Assembly: GCA_024138025.1 (NCBI GenBank)
Contig: JAMXBD010001098.1
Coordinates: 62,001 to 126,000 of the forward strand
DNA length: 64,000 nucleotides
Reading direction: 5' to 3'
From: Combretum micranthum
Taxonomy: Eukaryota > Streptophyta > Magnoliopsida > Myrtales > Combretaceae
Part shown: positions 33,473-45,479 of the stretch, one piece after another
Numbering within the stretch: the stretch's first letter is position 1
Layout: every line of letters begins with the position of its first letter
The notes under the pieces: generated by a model
The model's database searches: none
Told to the model about the DNA's origin: nothing
The model's input: only the letters and a program-made list of their open reading frames with translations
Made by a program: the position numbers and the translations under genes

Positions 33473-36400
33473 TGTCATGCACCGAGGGTACCCTAGTAGT
33501 AATACACATGCCACATTTGTAGACTACTTCTAGTTAACCTTCAGAGAATGATATATTTTCAAACAACATGATCTTTTAGTTGCGTCGATAAGAAATGATG
33601 AACACATATAAGTCATAAATTAGTAAATATCTGCAATCACAAGTAGTGAATATCTTAATAGTATTACAGACCATAAATCTATTCTAAAAGTCTCCAAATA
33701 GACAAGCTGATAATTTAAATACCAACTAGATTATGACTAGAAATAGAAATAGATAACATAACCCGAAGATCCCATATCCTTCTAGCTACTAAGTTCTTAC
33801 CGAAGCCATGCTCCTAAAGTGACTAGCCAAGGTCGTAGAGTTAACCTGAAAGGTCTTTAAGAGTGTAAGTGAAATTACAGCTAGTGAATAACCAGACATA
33901 TTACACATCAAGCAAGTTTATTAACAAATCATATGAAATTCAACAATCTAACATACGCTCAGATACAAGCTTGGATGATCTATAATCCAAATAGTAAAAA
34001 GATTTACGCCTTTTTTTAGGGTTGAAGAACAATTACTTTTTTACCCATATGCCCAAGAGAGACTAAATATATAGGAAAATCAACGATTTCTCATCTTAGA
34101 AATATCACTTTTAATTTAATAGTATTTCAACTTATCATTTCCTACATTAATCCTTACAAACTCCCTAAGTAAATCATTTCAAAGCGATACCATGAGCGCA
34201 TTCTTCGTTGCCACTTAGTTCCTGTAGAACCAACGAAACAAAGAAAATCTTGGAAGAATTAACACTTTAAAAAAACCAATCATTAACAGAGAACCAAAAT
34301 ATTATTACGTAGCAGGCTACTATCCTTTTAGAATATGCAATAAATGTAGCACGTGTAATGCATGACCGTGTTATTTAATAAGCCAGTAATTCTTAATTAG
34401 ATATATGGTGATCAAACATTACACACATAAATCAACATGCTATTCCAACTCATCAAACTATTGCATCATCACTTTCATTAATTCATATTGGCATCACAAA
34501 CAACCAATTCAAGTCATAAATCATTCTCATCATGCTCTTCACAATAACTGTATTATTATCTTTGCATTACATATGCCTCTTATTATAAGCATAAACAGTA
34601 GAATAGATCTGAGTTATTCACCTACTCATATTGGCTAATCATAATAATCCACAGGGAAGTCCTCAAGGGTATCAAGGTCACCTATTGAGATAAATAAAAA
34701 TGTTCATCCATAAGATATAAATTATATAACTAAAATCCTATGAGTGTCTAAGTGTCCTATATTGGTATTTGATTTAATTTCTATTACTATATTGGTCTTT
34801 TAATGGTCTTATGGTAACAATTATCATTTAATATTTTATTTTCATTTTGCTTTTCTTGATCTTATTTGGTATTTATATTTTTTTTATTGGGTGGTTATAA
34901 AGTTTATATTTAATAGTTCAATATTTTATCATTACTGTTATTATTACTTTTATATCATTCCTTAGTTGACCTACCATGGTAACTAATATTTATTTTCTAT
35001 CATTTAGTTTTGTCGTGTTTCTTTTGATTTTTGTTCGTGTTATTATCTGTTTTTATATGTATCATATTATTTGAAATTTTAGCTTATTTTAAATTTCCAT
35101 TCTTATATATTTTTCTATATATGACAAGTATTAAATAATTATCGTATCCCATAATAATTATATTTTCTAATAGCTTTTAAAGTTTAATACTTCATATATA
35201 TTAAACCTATTATTCTCAAAATATTTGTACTTATTCATTTATTAAATCTATTATGTTTTTCTTTATTATATATATATATTTATTATTATATATATTCTGT
35301 TTTGCATAAAACAGACTTCGTTCAAGGAGATTATGCATGTACACTGGCATTCTATGCCGCCGGCTTTTATTCCTATGATGCTAGTATTTGTTTTATTTTT
35401 ACCGATCTTAGGTTCTAGTGTACACTAGCTTCAAAGGCTGCCAGTGTACAACGTATGACGGCTCCAACATCACTGAAGTAAAGCTTCAAATTATCAGCGT
35501 TCGTTCATATTAATAAAAATAATATTACATAGCTTCTATTCCCAGTATAAGCCGTCTCAGCACCGCCAACTTACCCATGTACACCGTCGACGTTAAGTGC
35601 TTACACTACCGGTGTAGGGGCAATGTTGTTACTGTTCATCATCTTCCTCGATTTTCTCTGTTTCAAAGCTTAATTTTCTTATAGCATATATGTATTATAC
35701 TTGTATTAAAACTTATTCCAAGTGTTTTTACAGGGTCTACAATTATTTTTTGTGACTTAGCAACACAAATAACAACTTATAATTATCATACTTCATGATT
35801 CCTTAGCTATTACATATACTACAATATATAAATAAGGTTAAAGTTAACTTTTACCTTGTGTAATCTGTTGTGGTGTTGTTAAACCCTCTCCCGAAGCTTG
35901 ATACAATCCTAAGGATAACAATAACATTTTTAAACTAATGTTCTGACATATAACTACGCCTTGGTTTATCCCTTTTCTAAGCTTGTATTGTGGTTGTGTT
36001 TTGCATCTAATGGGGCTAATTTTGTGGGTTTATATTGATGTTTTTAGGTTGTTTTTGGATGTTTTGTGTTGTGTTTTAGCTTGGTGTTTTGGTGTTCTTA
36101 AATGGCTTGTTTGATATTATTAAGAGAGGCATTTATAAGCAAGGAAAATCTCTTTTTCTTTTGGAAATTTTCAACCAAGTTGAGGGAGTTTCTCTACCAA
36201 TTTATCAACTTGTTTGTATGATTTCTTAATGCATTAATTGAGTTGCTTTACTTAGACAAATTTGATTGGTCTATTCTTCCTTTCTCTTGACTTTCTTTAA
36301 CCACTTTGACTCATGTGTTTACAAATTTCGGCTACACAATTTGAGGAACTCTCCACCGTACGTTCTACACAATTTGCACTGTATATGTACATATATTAAT

Positions 36401-36996
36401 ATAATATTATTTAATTAATTGATTATCTTAGTCTTTAGGTAGTTTATTAAGCTAAACAGATACAAATATATCAGTTATTTAAGAGTTTTTTCTAAAAAAA
36501 TTTATTTAAAGCTTCTACAAATTTTCTAAATTATTATCGGGTTCAACTTTGGATTCAAAGTTTACGCGGTTAATTATTTTTAAGATTTTATCTCACTCGA
36601 TTAGGGTTTTTAAAGCTTAATAGGCCAATTTTCATTTTAGTCTCTAATAGTTTTAAAATTCCCTAACTAAAACAATGGTGTGATCTAAATATTTATTTGG
36701 AGTCTTTATTATGAGTTATGGATCTATTTTTGTTCTAATTGTGTATTTATAACCTTAACGGTTCAACCTTAAATTACCATTTTCTAACTATAAGCTTTAT
36801 TCATTATTTATTTTATAATACACTTGAAATCTTATTTAAATTATCTTTATAGTTGAATTTCCGATACTAGTTGTGAAATCTTAATTTTGATATCTGTTAC
36901 TATCTATAGAACTTTATTTTAGGTTTTGAAGGTATATATAAGTTTATAACTATTGTAATTTTATTCGAAGATCTTTGTCGAGTCTTATATTAACCT

Positions 36997-37027
<31 letters not shown>

Positions 37028-37063
37028 TCATTTTTACTTGGATGAAAAATCTCAGGGTTTACA
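33473..37063 (-). repeat. Giant solo LTR (3.6 kb) inside gypsy A gag, TSD ACCTC
   Basis: ACCTC flanks both ends (33,468-33,472 and 37,064-37,068). In minus orientation it begins TGTAAACCCTGAGATTTTTC and ends ...GTGGCATGTGTATTACTACT with GGGTACCC and then GCATGACA. The ending resembles the other solo LTR in this element. There is no PBS, PPT or coding domain. Segment 35,330-35,640 is unusually GC-rich for the region (accggtgtagggg, gccgccggc). It is gypsy type by its ends and otherwise unclassified. Confidence 0.85.
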
Positions 37064-37068
37064 ACCTC

Positions 37069-37690
37069 CATAACTCCAATTCCATATAATATTGCAATTC
37101 TACCTTGTTTGCAATATCTTTATTCATCCCATTAAAAAATCTAGCCATAGTGGCTTCATTATCTTCCTTTACATCAATCTTCATCATAAGTGTGTCTGTT
37201 TCCATATAATATTTTTCTACACTCCTAATTCCTTGAGTGAGTTCCTACAACTGGCAGAATAATCCTCTATGATAATGTGAAGGAACAAACCTCTTTCTCA
37301 TGATCTCTTTTAGCTCTCACCATGTACTAATTGGCTCCTCTAAATTTCTCCTCCTATTAAGTATAAGTTGATTCTACCATATGCTAGCATATCTATTGAA
37401 TTCCACAAGAAATAATTTGACTTTTTTCTCCTTCGAATAGTTGTGATAGGCAAAAATTTACTCAATTTTGTGCTTCCACTCCTGATAAGCATCAGGGTCA
37501 CTTCGGCCCTAAAAAGGAGGAATCTTAAATTTTATAGAATTTAAGTTTGTATCAATTTTCTCACCTCCTCGACTAATGCTCTCTCATGAACTACTCTTGC
37601 CTCTAGCCCTAGCAGGTATCCTGTAATCTTGTTCATCATCAGAATCCGGCTCTCCCTTTGATTTCTGCAGTTCAAGGCAGTCCATTTGCA
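37069..37690 (-). pseudogene. Gypsy A gag, central domain
   Basis: The retrotransposon gag domain is visible on the minus strand: a Glu/Asp-rich linker (LELQKSKGEPDSDDEQDYRI), then KIPPF-GRSDPDAYQEW and a long helical region with IWWNQLILNRRRN, RKRFVPSHYHRG, LTQGIRSVE and ATMARFFNGMNKDIANKVEL. Several stops interrupt it. The left edge is the TSD of one solo LTR and the right edge the TSD of the other, so just over 600 bp of gag is caught between two insertions. Confidence 0.85.
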
Positions 37691-38586
37691 CCATCCGTAA
37701 GCCCCCGAATTTTTCGAGAATGGTTTTGGAATACCGAATCGAAACCCTAAAGTTTGATCCAGGTTGAAACCAATTTCTATCACGAGATTTCATAAGAAAA
37801 TTTTCAAAAACAAAAATAGAAAGTTTAATACTCGTTCAATTCAAAATCCGAACCTGAAAAGATCCACCTACCCGATCCCTGAGTTAAACCCCTAAATTTC
37901 TAAGGTAAAGTTGGATTAAACCCTAACCCTAGTCAAACCAGAGTTTCAAAAGTCAACAAAGGTGAAGACAATCAAACAATTTCAACTCCGGCAATCCCGC
38001 ATTCCCAAACCCTAGAAAACGAAATTAAGTTAGTGGATTAAAATAGTTCGCAATAATATAGGTAAAATAAAAACATCACATTCGTGAATTTCGAGTGTCC
38101 TTCGGATTCAAATGGGATCAGTTCTCGAAAAGCATGTCCCGGAGCTTGGAACAATAAAAATATTCTAATAACACCAAAAGACTTGTCATTAAACAAGGAT
38201 TTAAAAAATATCAGTTTTAGAATTTTTCGTAACTAAAAATAACAAATAGAGCTCGATTACGCGTATTTTTATTACTACCAATATTTTATATGTCTAGTCT
38301 GCTATTCATAATACTATTCTTACTATTCATTACTATTTCACTATCTCTACTTTTTCTTATACATATTTCTTACTACCTACATACCTATTTTCTTACCTTT
38401 TATATTTCCAATACAACTTTATTCACATCAAACCTTACATGTTATTTCTTTTCTTTACAAAAAATTACAAAACAAGCAAAAATCCCCTCTCTCTTCCTCT
38501 CATTTGCGTCGGTCTCCCTCTCTCTTCTCTATACTATTTTATTTTTCAATTTATTTTATTACATCAAAAATTCACTCCAAAAATTC

Positions 38587-38594
38587 TATAAATA
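38587..38594 (+). promoter_or_regulatory. TATA box of the 4.2-kb solo LTR
   Basis: TATAAATA, followed by cccccttcctccttc and a long C/T-rich leader, is the usual core promoter and R-region layout of plant gypsy LTRs. It supports the plus orientation. Confidence 0.5.
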
Positions 38595-40315
38595 CCCCCT
38601 TCCTCCTTCATTCTTTCACGCATCCATTTTACATAACAAAACTCTATCAAAATACTCTCTCAAAACCTCTCTCCGACAATCTCTCTCAAAACACTCTCTA
38701 CCATTCTCTACAACTTCAAGAAGAAAATAACAAACACAAAACCCATTCATCTCTTTCAAAATCCTCCATTAAACCTTAGGTAAAAATCCTACCTATATTC
38801 TTTATCATGTTCATACAATTTAGCATAAGCTTAGTGTATGTTTCTTAAACTCATATGAGTTAAAGAAGCAACAATATGTTCATGTTTTGTTTTTTGTTTA
38901 TATTCCTATTTTACATTATGTTGTTATATTGTTATTATTGTTATTATTATTTTTGCTCTAATCTAACTTATATAATATTATGTATACTAAGTATATATAT
39001 TTATTTAGAGCATATAAGCTCATTGTTATTTATTTATTTTCATATCTTGCAATTTATTTATTTACTTTTTTATGCAATTTAATTAAGACTAGTCTTTCTA
39101 ATCTTAAACTTGCCATATCAAGTCAAAATGATTTTCTTTTCTTTCTTTTGGGACTAGTCTATTCTTAATCCTGGGTTGCCTTAATGAAGCTAAGGCTCTT
39201 AATATATGATCGGGATACCTTGATGAAGCTAAGGTTTTCAATGCTTGACTATTTTATTTTGTTTTGTTTATTTACTTACAGCAATTCTTTTTATCTTATT
39301 ACGTATTATCTTTACTTTTACATTACTACATATTCATGCATAATTAAAAATGTTGTTGTCTTGAATAAAAATAAAAATGGGTTATTTCTTAAATAAAGAA
39401 AAGTAAACTAGATTTCTTAACAAAAGAAATTTTTAACAAAAAGATCTAAGTTTTGTTTTAACTCTTTTTAAAGGATAAGCTAACCATAAATTCTAAAAGA
39501 ATTAGTAATGTGGATTTCTTCAAAATAATAAAAGGAATTCTTTTCTAAACCAAACTAAATACTCCATAAAGGAAGAATTTTAGCATTAAAAGATTTTAGT
39601 TCAACCATACCTTTTATAAAACTTAAATAGATTCATTATAGACTTTGAAAATCATCTACTAAGAAAGTCTCTTTAAAACTTAAATTTTATAAGTTGTTAT
39701 TCTCTTTTCAAAAATTAAAATGAAGTTTTACTAAGTTCTAATGTTAACAATTCTTTATTAAGAAAGTTTTTCTTATAAACTTGTCTAAAGGAATTATTCT
39801 AACATTTGACAAATATTAAGAATAAAACAAGTTTTTCAAACCAAGATAAAAATCAACTCACTATTTTGGAAACCAATTTAGAAAAATAAAATTTGCCAAG
39901 GAAGTAAAGTTTTAAAGGTACACCTATATCCTAAAGAAGAAAAAAGATATATAAAAAATAAGAGGAAAACATACACGACTTCAAATATTTGAAGCTTAAA
40001 GAATATTTTGAAGAGCGTATTTTCAATCACTAGAAATAAAGTTAGTAGATAACTTAAAGAACCAAAATTTTTAAAATGAATTTACTTTCGAAAAGTGAGA
40101 AAATTAAATAATAATAAAACATTTACTCATAACAACTCAAATTATTTTTTTTTCTTTATAACAAATTTAAAAAGGAGAAAAATTCTTAAAAGTTTTATCT
40201 TTTAAGACCATCAAAGACAAATTGTTTATGAAATATCAATATTGAGACAACACTACAAAAATCATGCATACAATATGAGTGCCTATATATGTTCAAAGGA
40301 TTTTTTTTTCAACCA

Positions 40316-40338
40316 AATATATATATATATATATATAT
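40316..40338. repeat. (AT)n microsatellite
   Basis: About eleven AT units inside the 4.2-kb solo LTR. A similar run of about nine units lies at 36,997-37,014 in the neighbouring solo LTR. Confidence 0.8.
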
Positions 40339-41865
40339 CCATATATTTTGCTTAAGGGTTTTTGAGTAAAGTGAAGTTTGGAAAAATCATATTTTGTAAA
40401 CTATAAATTCGTAATTATTTTGTACCATAGTATTTTTCAACCCAAATGGCTTTTTATGATAAAAATAACCTTAGAAATAGATAGATCTTTTCGAGTAGTA
40501 GTAGAAAACGATATATTATAAGCGCAATTCCGAGTTAAAATAACCAAGTTATGGCCATTTTAAGTTGGAATTACCATCTATACGAATTTTAACAATCTTG
40601 TGACATAGTTTTTTATAAGTACCATCGAATCAATAAAAAAATACTCATTATGGGTATTCTTCTTGATTAGGTGATCCCGAGGAGGAGTATTCATACCTAA
40701 AGGATTATTTTGATTAGTGGACTTACCGATCGACTCATCCATAAGAAAGATAGATCCTCATGGCCAAGTGAGTTTATTCTCTACCTTTTAGTACTTGGTT
40801 GTGCTTGTAGCTAGAGGCACTAGAAGTAGGAAAAGATGAAAATGAATTATGTATAATAATATTGGTTGAAAGAATGTTAAGCATACTGAGACATGAATCG
40901 TTGTTAATTAACTTATGTTTTACTATTATACTGTTGGAGTGTGTGCAAATTCTATGATCACCTTTAAATTACTCTAATCATATACTATGAATTATGTTAA
41001 TTGATTCATCCATATTACGTAGTTAGTTTCATTGCATGAGCTGCTATTCTTGATGGGACAAGAGTATAGTAGTCGGGTGTGCAGTAGTCAGAAATCTGCA
41101 AGATGAGCAATTAGGACCTGAAAGAACTATTTTGAGATGGGCGATTAAGAGCCTGAAAGAACTATTTTAAGATGGGCGAGTGGGCGCCTGAAATAAACTA
41201 TATGAGTTGGATTTAAAGATGGGTTTTAAAGAGCCTGGAACACCTAACCCTAAATGGAGGAGTAAATCCATTCAAACATATGATTTCCAGTAGATCATAT
41301 GTATTGCTTGATCACTTGCTTGATGCATTCATATGTTTGTTTAATAACTTGTTTGAAAATTATTTATACAAGTACGTTGATTTAGGAATATTCTCACTAA
41401 GTTAGTTATGCTTATACTCCAATAGACCTTTGTTGTAACAGGACTATATCTTTTATGCTCGAAGACTTCATATACTCAGGAGGGATGATGTTTTAGAAAA
41501 GCTTCTGGGAATCTTTTGAAGATCTTAGGTTAATCATCCTTCAATGTCTTATGATGTTAGTATTATTTGGTTGTGAGAAAGATTAAGTTGTTATTATGAT
41601 TGTTTGGAGAATTATAAGGGATAAACCCTAAGATGATGTAAGGATTATATTCTCTTAATGATAAATTGGATGATTATTTAGATTCTTGTATATTGTATAT
41701 ACTATCTCGAACTATACATCCCATCGGTGTCTCCTATTGTTGTGATAAATGCCTTACATATAGTGTTGAAAACTTTCGCATGACTTCGGGAAGTCATTCT
41801 TAAGTTTTAATACCATATGTGGCGGACCACTACGTTTAGGGTACCCTTTGGGGCGTGACACCATC

Positions 41866-41939
41866 ATTCCCCGCAACATCTCTAAGATTTGAGCCATATC
41901 ATTAGTCTCTTATCCTTCATTCTTTGAGACATTTGCCAT
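41866..41939 (-). pseudogene. Gypsy A gag N-terminal fragment
   Basis: The minus strand from 41,939 reads MANVSKNEG, a stop, then ETNDMAQILEMLRGMM, and is cut at the TSD of the 4.2-kb solo LTR. Across the insertion the reading continues at 37,690 with VQMDCLELQ. The choice of ATG is tentative. Confidence 0.6.
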
Positions 41940-42289
41940 CTGTGATGTTAGGAGATAACCAAACAAATAATAGTAAAAAGGAAAAAAGAAACCTCACTAC
42001 ACTTCCTCATGTGTATCATCACAAAATATGACACTCAACCCTCATGTATTACTGCAACTCAAAAATACACTTACCACCTTACTTCTCGATTCTTCGTCTT
42101 ATGGTTCTTTATCAATCTTACAACCTTAATTCACGAATTACCTTTCCTGTATTGTTCCTTGCAATATTTCAATTCTCGATAAGTATATAATAGGATCGAA
42201 ACTCCAAGAAACAAAAAAATAGAGATGGATCACAAATCCATTTGTGGATTCCTTTCACACAAATCAATTCCTTCAAATTTTTTTTAATC

Positions 42290-42425
42290 TATATTTCCTT
42301 TTTCTTTTCTTTTGATATTTTTGTTCTCTTCTTTTGATTTTTTTTCTCTTCTTTTTTATATTCTTTTTCTCTTCTTTTGATATTCTTTTTCTCTTCTTTT
42401 GATATTCTTTTTCCTTTTTTTTTTT
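42290..42425 (-). repeat. 22-bp tandem repeat in the gypsy A leader
   Basis: Imperfect repeats of cttcttttgatattctttttct (plus strand) lie between the PBS and gag. On the minus strand they give a Lys/Arg-rich frame (YQKKRKRISKEEKK), which is more likely low-complexity leader than protein. Confidence 0.75.
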
Positions 42426-42560
42426 AATGAGAACCCTAAAGGAACAAAAGCAAATCAACAATCAATAGAATGGAAATATAAGATATAGACAAAATGAGTT
42501 AAGGTTTAGATGTACCGTCCTCAATTCGAACTAGATTGTGTTGATTCTTAAAAAGCCTTA

Positions 42561-42571
42561 CTCTGATACCA
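42561..42571 (-). promoter_or_regulatory. Primer-binding site of gypsy A
   Basis: On the minus strand TGGTATCAGAG lies three bases (GAT) after the CA end of the 5' LTR at 42,575. It matches the initiator tRNA-Met type PBS and fixes both orientation and LTR border. Confidence 0.9.
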
Positions 42572-42574
42572 ATC

Positions 42575-43425
42575 TGATGTGTGATTGGCACGAAATTGCA
42601 ATTGCCCAAACTCTAAGAATCGAATTGTGGACCTTGACCCGATGAAATGTCTAGAAAAGAATTAATGGTATAATTGAACTTGACCCTAAATCTAAGAATT
42701 CCACAAATCTTTGTATGGATTGATGGAAAAGACCTTGACTCATTGGTTGAGTAATCCTAAGAACCTTGATATATGAATCTCGACCCTGTAGGAAATACTG
42801 ATCAAGAACCTTGGTATAATGAAGAACACTACAATAATTCAAATTCTTGAAGAATTACAAGCTCTTGAAAGAACTCAAAGAGAAGAATTTCTCTCAATTG
42901 ATTCAATATCAAAAGTAATCTCTTCTTCAAACAAACACTAAGGACTATATGTATTAACACAAAGGAAACCCAAAAGACATAAAACAAAACAAGTTTGTCG
43001 TCTAGTAATAGTGGTGGCCTAAATAACTACACTGGCGGCCTAGGAGGCGACCTTTAAAAAATTGATTCTAGGCATCCTGCATGCTGGCTAAAGGCTAGTA
43101 GCATTAGATGTTGTAGGTCGACTTGTTGAAGGTTGGTGTTGCTTGAAGAAAGCTGGGGTCGTTAATGTTTAAGGTTGGTGGCTTTAGGACCAAAGCTGGC
43201 AGCTTTAGGTCTACTTTAATTTTGTTATTCCTTGGCACCATTCGATATAATGAAGTTGCTTGGATCTTTACCATTTCATCTAAATTGTGCTTCATCTGAT
43301 CCTCCATGAAGTTCTTGTAATAACCATTGAATTCATCCTGAAGTTTTCTAGCTTGGCTTCGTGTGATCATGCCTTCAAGTACTTAAACTTACTATGGCAA
43401 GCTTAGTGTGATTGTGCCTTCATCA
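42575..43425 (-). repeat. 5' LTR of gypsy A
   Basis: 851 bp. On the plus strand it begins TGATGTGTG and ends CTTCATCA. It is homologous to 28,928-29,838. An 88-codon minus-strand frame at 43,104-43,370 (MITRSQARKLQDEFNGYYKN) resembles the C-terminal tail of plant gypsy pol proteins, which suggests that pol runs into the 3' LTR in this family. Confidence 0.9.
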
Positions 43426-43430
43426 CATAA

Positions 43431-43996
43431 CCGAGAAAAGCTATAGTGACATTAGATCCTTGACTAGGCCATGCCTATAATGCATGAACCATGGCACAAA
43501 AAGAAACTATATATGGTTGGAAAACTCACACTAATTAAATGTCAGCAACTATTACATAGGGAATTTGTGGTTCAAACTAGTGTAGCAAGTTAGAGTCGTG
43601 CAAAACTAATACCAAAAGACACTAATAAGACATTAGAAAACATCAGCATTGCTAGTGTAAGCTTGCCAATTGGAGACATGCCAAGTTATGAGAAGTAAGC
43701 ATGGTAGGTTACGTACGAGATAATAAATACAAGGGCTAGTTGATTAAGATTATTTAATTTTTATGATTTATATCATATGACACTAGCAACCACAGCTTGA
43801 GGCTGAGATCTCATTTATGATTTCACATGGTACATGAAAATAGTAGAAGAAAGGTATAGGTATGATTCTCAAGACTTTGGGCAATATTGTTTGTGATCAG
43901 CCACCCATGGAAGCTATTGGACCAAGTTTCAAAGATTAATGGATGCTTGCAATATAAGAGTATATAAATTATCATTTTATCCACTGTTAAGAAAAA
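43431..43996. other. Intergenic sequence right of gypsy A, no gene seen
   Basis: This was originally contiguous with the sequence ending at 28,927: the CATAA target site joins them. No coding or RNA feature is recognised. Confidence 0.4.
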
Positions 43997-44214
43997 TAAG
44001 GATTTGTTTGAATTATCGGACTTTTATCTATATTGTATTTGTATCTAATCTGTATCTATAACTTAGCTGTATCATTCTATATCATATTTGTTTGATCAGT
44101 TTATGAGTAAAACTGTTAGTTTTTCATCATATCTATTTCTTAACAAATGTCTGTTAGAAAACGATAAAAATATTATGTCAAAATGACCAAATATGATGAA
44201 ACAAATAGACCCTA
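43997..44214. mobile_element. MITE-like element related to the NRX unit 2 insertion
   Basis: The left end reads taaggatttgtttga and the reverse complement of the right end reads tagggtctatttgtttcatc, an imperfect inverted repeat. The interior (ttagtttttcatcatat, ctatttcttaacaaatgtct) resembles the insertion at 20,821-21,003 in reverse orientation. Length is 218 bp. No clear target duplication was found, so the superfamily is open (hAT-like end style). Confidence 0.45.
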
Positions 44215-44799
44215 AAATGAATTCATATTTATCCATTCCAAGCTATGGCTTATGTTGCTCAACTAGCGAAAAGAAGTCAAGTCAAGGCCTAAGGATTACT
44301 TGTTGATTTTTTAAAATGATAGAGGAGAGACTCCATGGAAATGGTCATCACAATAAAAATAAAGGGACCGATATGAGGCCTTGTTATCTAATCTTCTAGG
44401 AGTGTTAAAAACCACTTTGATCCCCCAAGAATGGTTAAAGAGTTCTTCTTCTTTTATCAGAGAGAACCTAAAATCTTATAACACAATATTTGGGAAAGAT
44501 AAGACTATCTCTCACTTTCATTTCCAAATAATATATATAGTTATAAAGCATCACAAGGTAGTTATGTGTTTCTATTCTAATATAACTATCCACAACCTCT
44601 GTCTAGGTTACAGGTGGACTTATTCCATCACACATGTTAATATTACAACCAACAACAATATACATAATAGAACCTACACACTACTAACATACATACAAGA
44701 ACAGAGTTTAACACAATAATAAATTCAAACGAATATCAGACATACACATTAATTTAAAGACTTTTTTCTCATGCAATTGTAGACATATTTGAAGGCAAT
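44215..44799. other. Intergenic sequence, no supported gene
   Basis: A 112-codon plus-strand frame at 44,381-44,719 has no recognisable domain and the composition of random AT-rich DNA. It is not annotated as a gene. Confidence 0.4.
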
Positions 44800-45479
44800 C
44801 ATTATAACAAAATTGGTATTTATAAATAAAAGTTTCTGTTTTTGAAAGTAGTGGTTTTGTCACAAAAATTATTGTTGCAGATTCTTTTATGAGGGATTTA
44901 AGAATCTATCACAAATTTTGATACTGAAAATCCGTCTTTAATGCTTACAAATTCTGGCACAAATCTATCATGAAAATTCACGACAAAAGGGTTTGAAGAT
45001 TGCTTTTTCCCATCCATTTCAATTTTTTATATTATAATTTAATTTATTAATTTAGCAAATCTGTCATAAATCCATCTCTGCTATAATGCTAGAGCAAATG
45101 AAAATCCTTTAATTAATTTCGTCACAAAATTATCTTTGTTTAATACAATATTATAATAAAAGATCTAATTTATTCATAATCTCCATTCCAAATCTACATG
45201 AGTTTACTATATACTCATTATAGATTTCTTTCCTTCAAAAATCTCAAACCTTCTTATACATACATGATATGAATAAGAAAACACTAAATGTCTACTCAAA
45301 TCCTTTTATCAAAATAAACTACTAAGGTTATCATCCATGCAATAGTTATGAGTCCATACATACAAAGAGCCATAACATAAGTCCTTAAATAGAATAGAAG
45401 TTCAACAAAAATTATGAAGGTTGTATATGAAATGTCGTCAAAATCATGTCAAGATCACTTTCCTTGAAGGGTTAACGAA

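Larger units (their letters stand above)
37696..41860 (+). repeat. Giant solo LTR (4.2 kb) inside gypsy A gag, TSD CCATC
   Basis: CCATC flanks both ends (37,691-37,695 and 41,861-41,865). Deleting the insert and one TSD reconnects the gag codons in frame. The start cgtaagcccccgaatttttc looks like a mutated TGTAACGCCCCGAATTTTTC, the start of many plant gypsy LTRs, and the end is ...gggtaccctttggggcgtgaca. A TATA motif lies at 38,587-38,594. There is no PBS, PPT or pol domain, and the open frames at 38.3-39.4 kb are C/T- and T-rich low-complexity sequence. At 4,165 bp it is very long for one LTR, so a short internal remnant cannot be excluded. Confidence 0.85.
28928..43425 (-). mobile_element. 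Ty3/gypsy retrotransposon A, minus strand, with two nested solo LTRs
   Basis: Both ends are defined: CATAA flanks it at 28,923-28,927 and 43,426-43,430. In minus orientation the order is 5' LTR (42,575-43,425), PBS (42,561-42,571), gag, protease region, RT, RNase H, integrase, PPT (29,839-29,853) and 3' LTR (28,928-29,838). LTRs begin TGATG and end CATCA, except that the distal T of the 3' LTR is lost. Two foreign LTRs (33,473-37,063 and 37,696-41,860) split gag. Without them the element is about 6.7 kb. Gag and pol contain many stops and frameshifts, so it is dead. Its two LTRs differ at about one position in eight over a 155-bp sample I compared by eye. Confidence 0.9.

Noticed and set aside
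38290..39396. Four open frames rich in Phe, Leu, Ser and Tyr
   Set aside because: They sit in the C/T- and T-rich leader of a solo LTR, and the apparent membrane segments are a by-product of T-rich codons.
42273..42461. Lys/Arg-rich 62-codon frame
   Set aside because: Translation of a 22-bp tandem repeat in the retrotransposon leader.
44381..44719. 112-codon plus-strand frame
   Set aside because: No domain, no neighbour context, and composition as expected by chance in AT-rich DNA.
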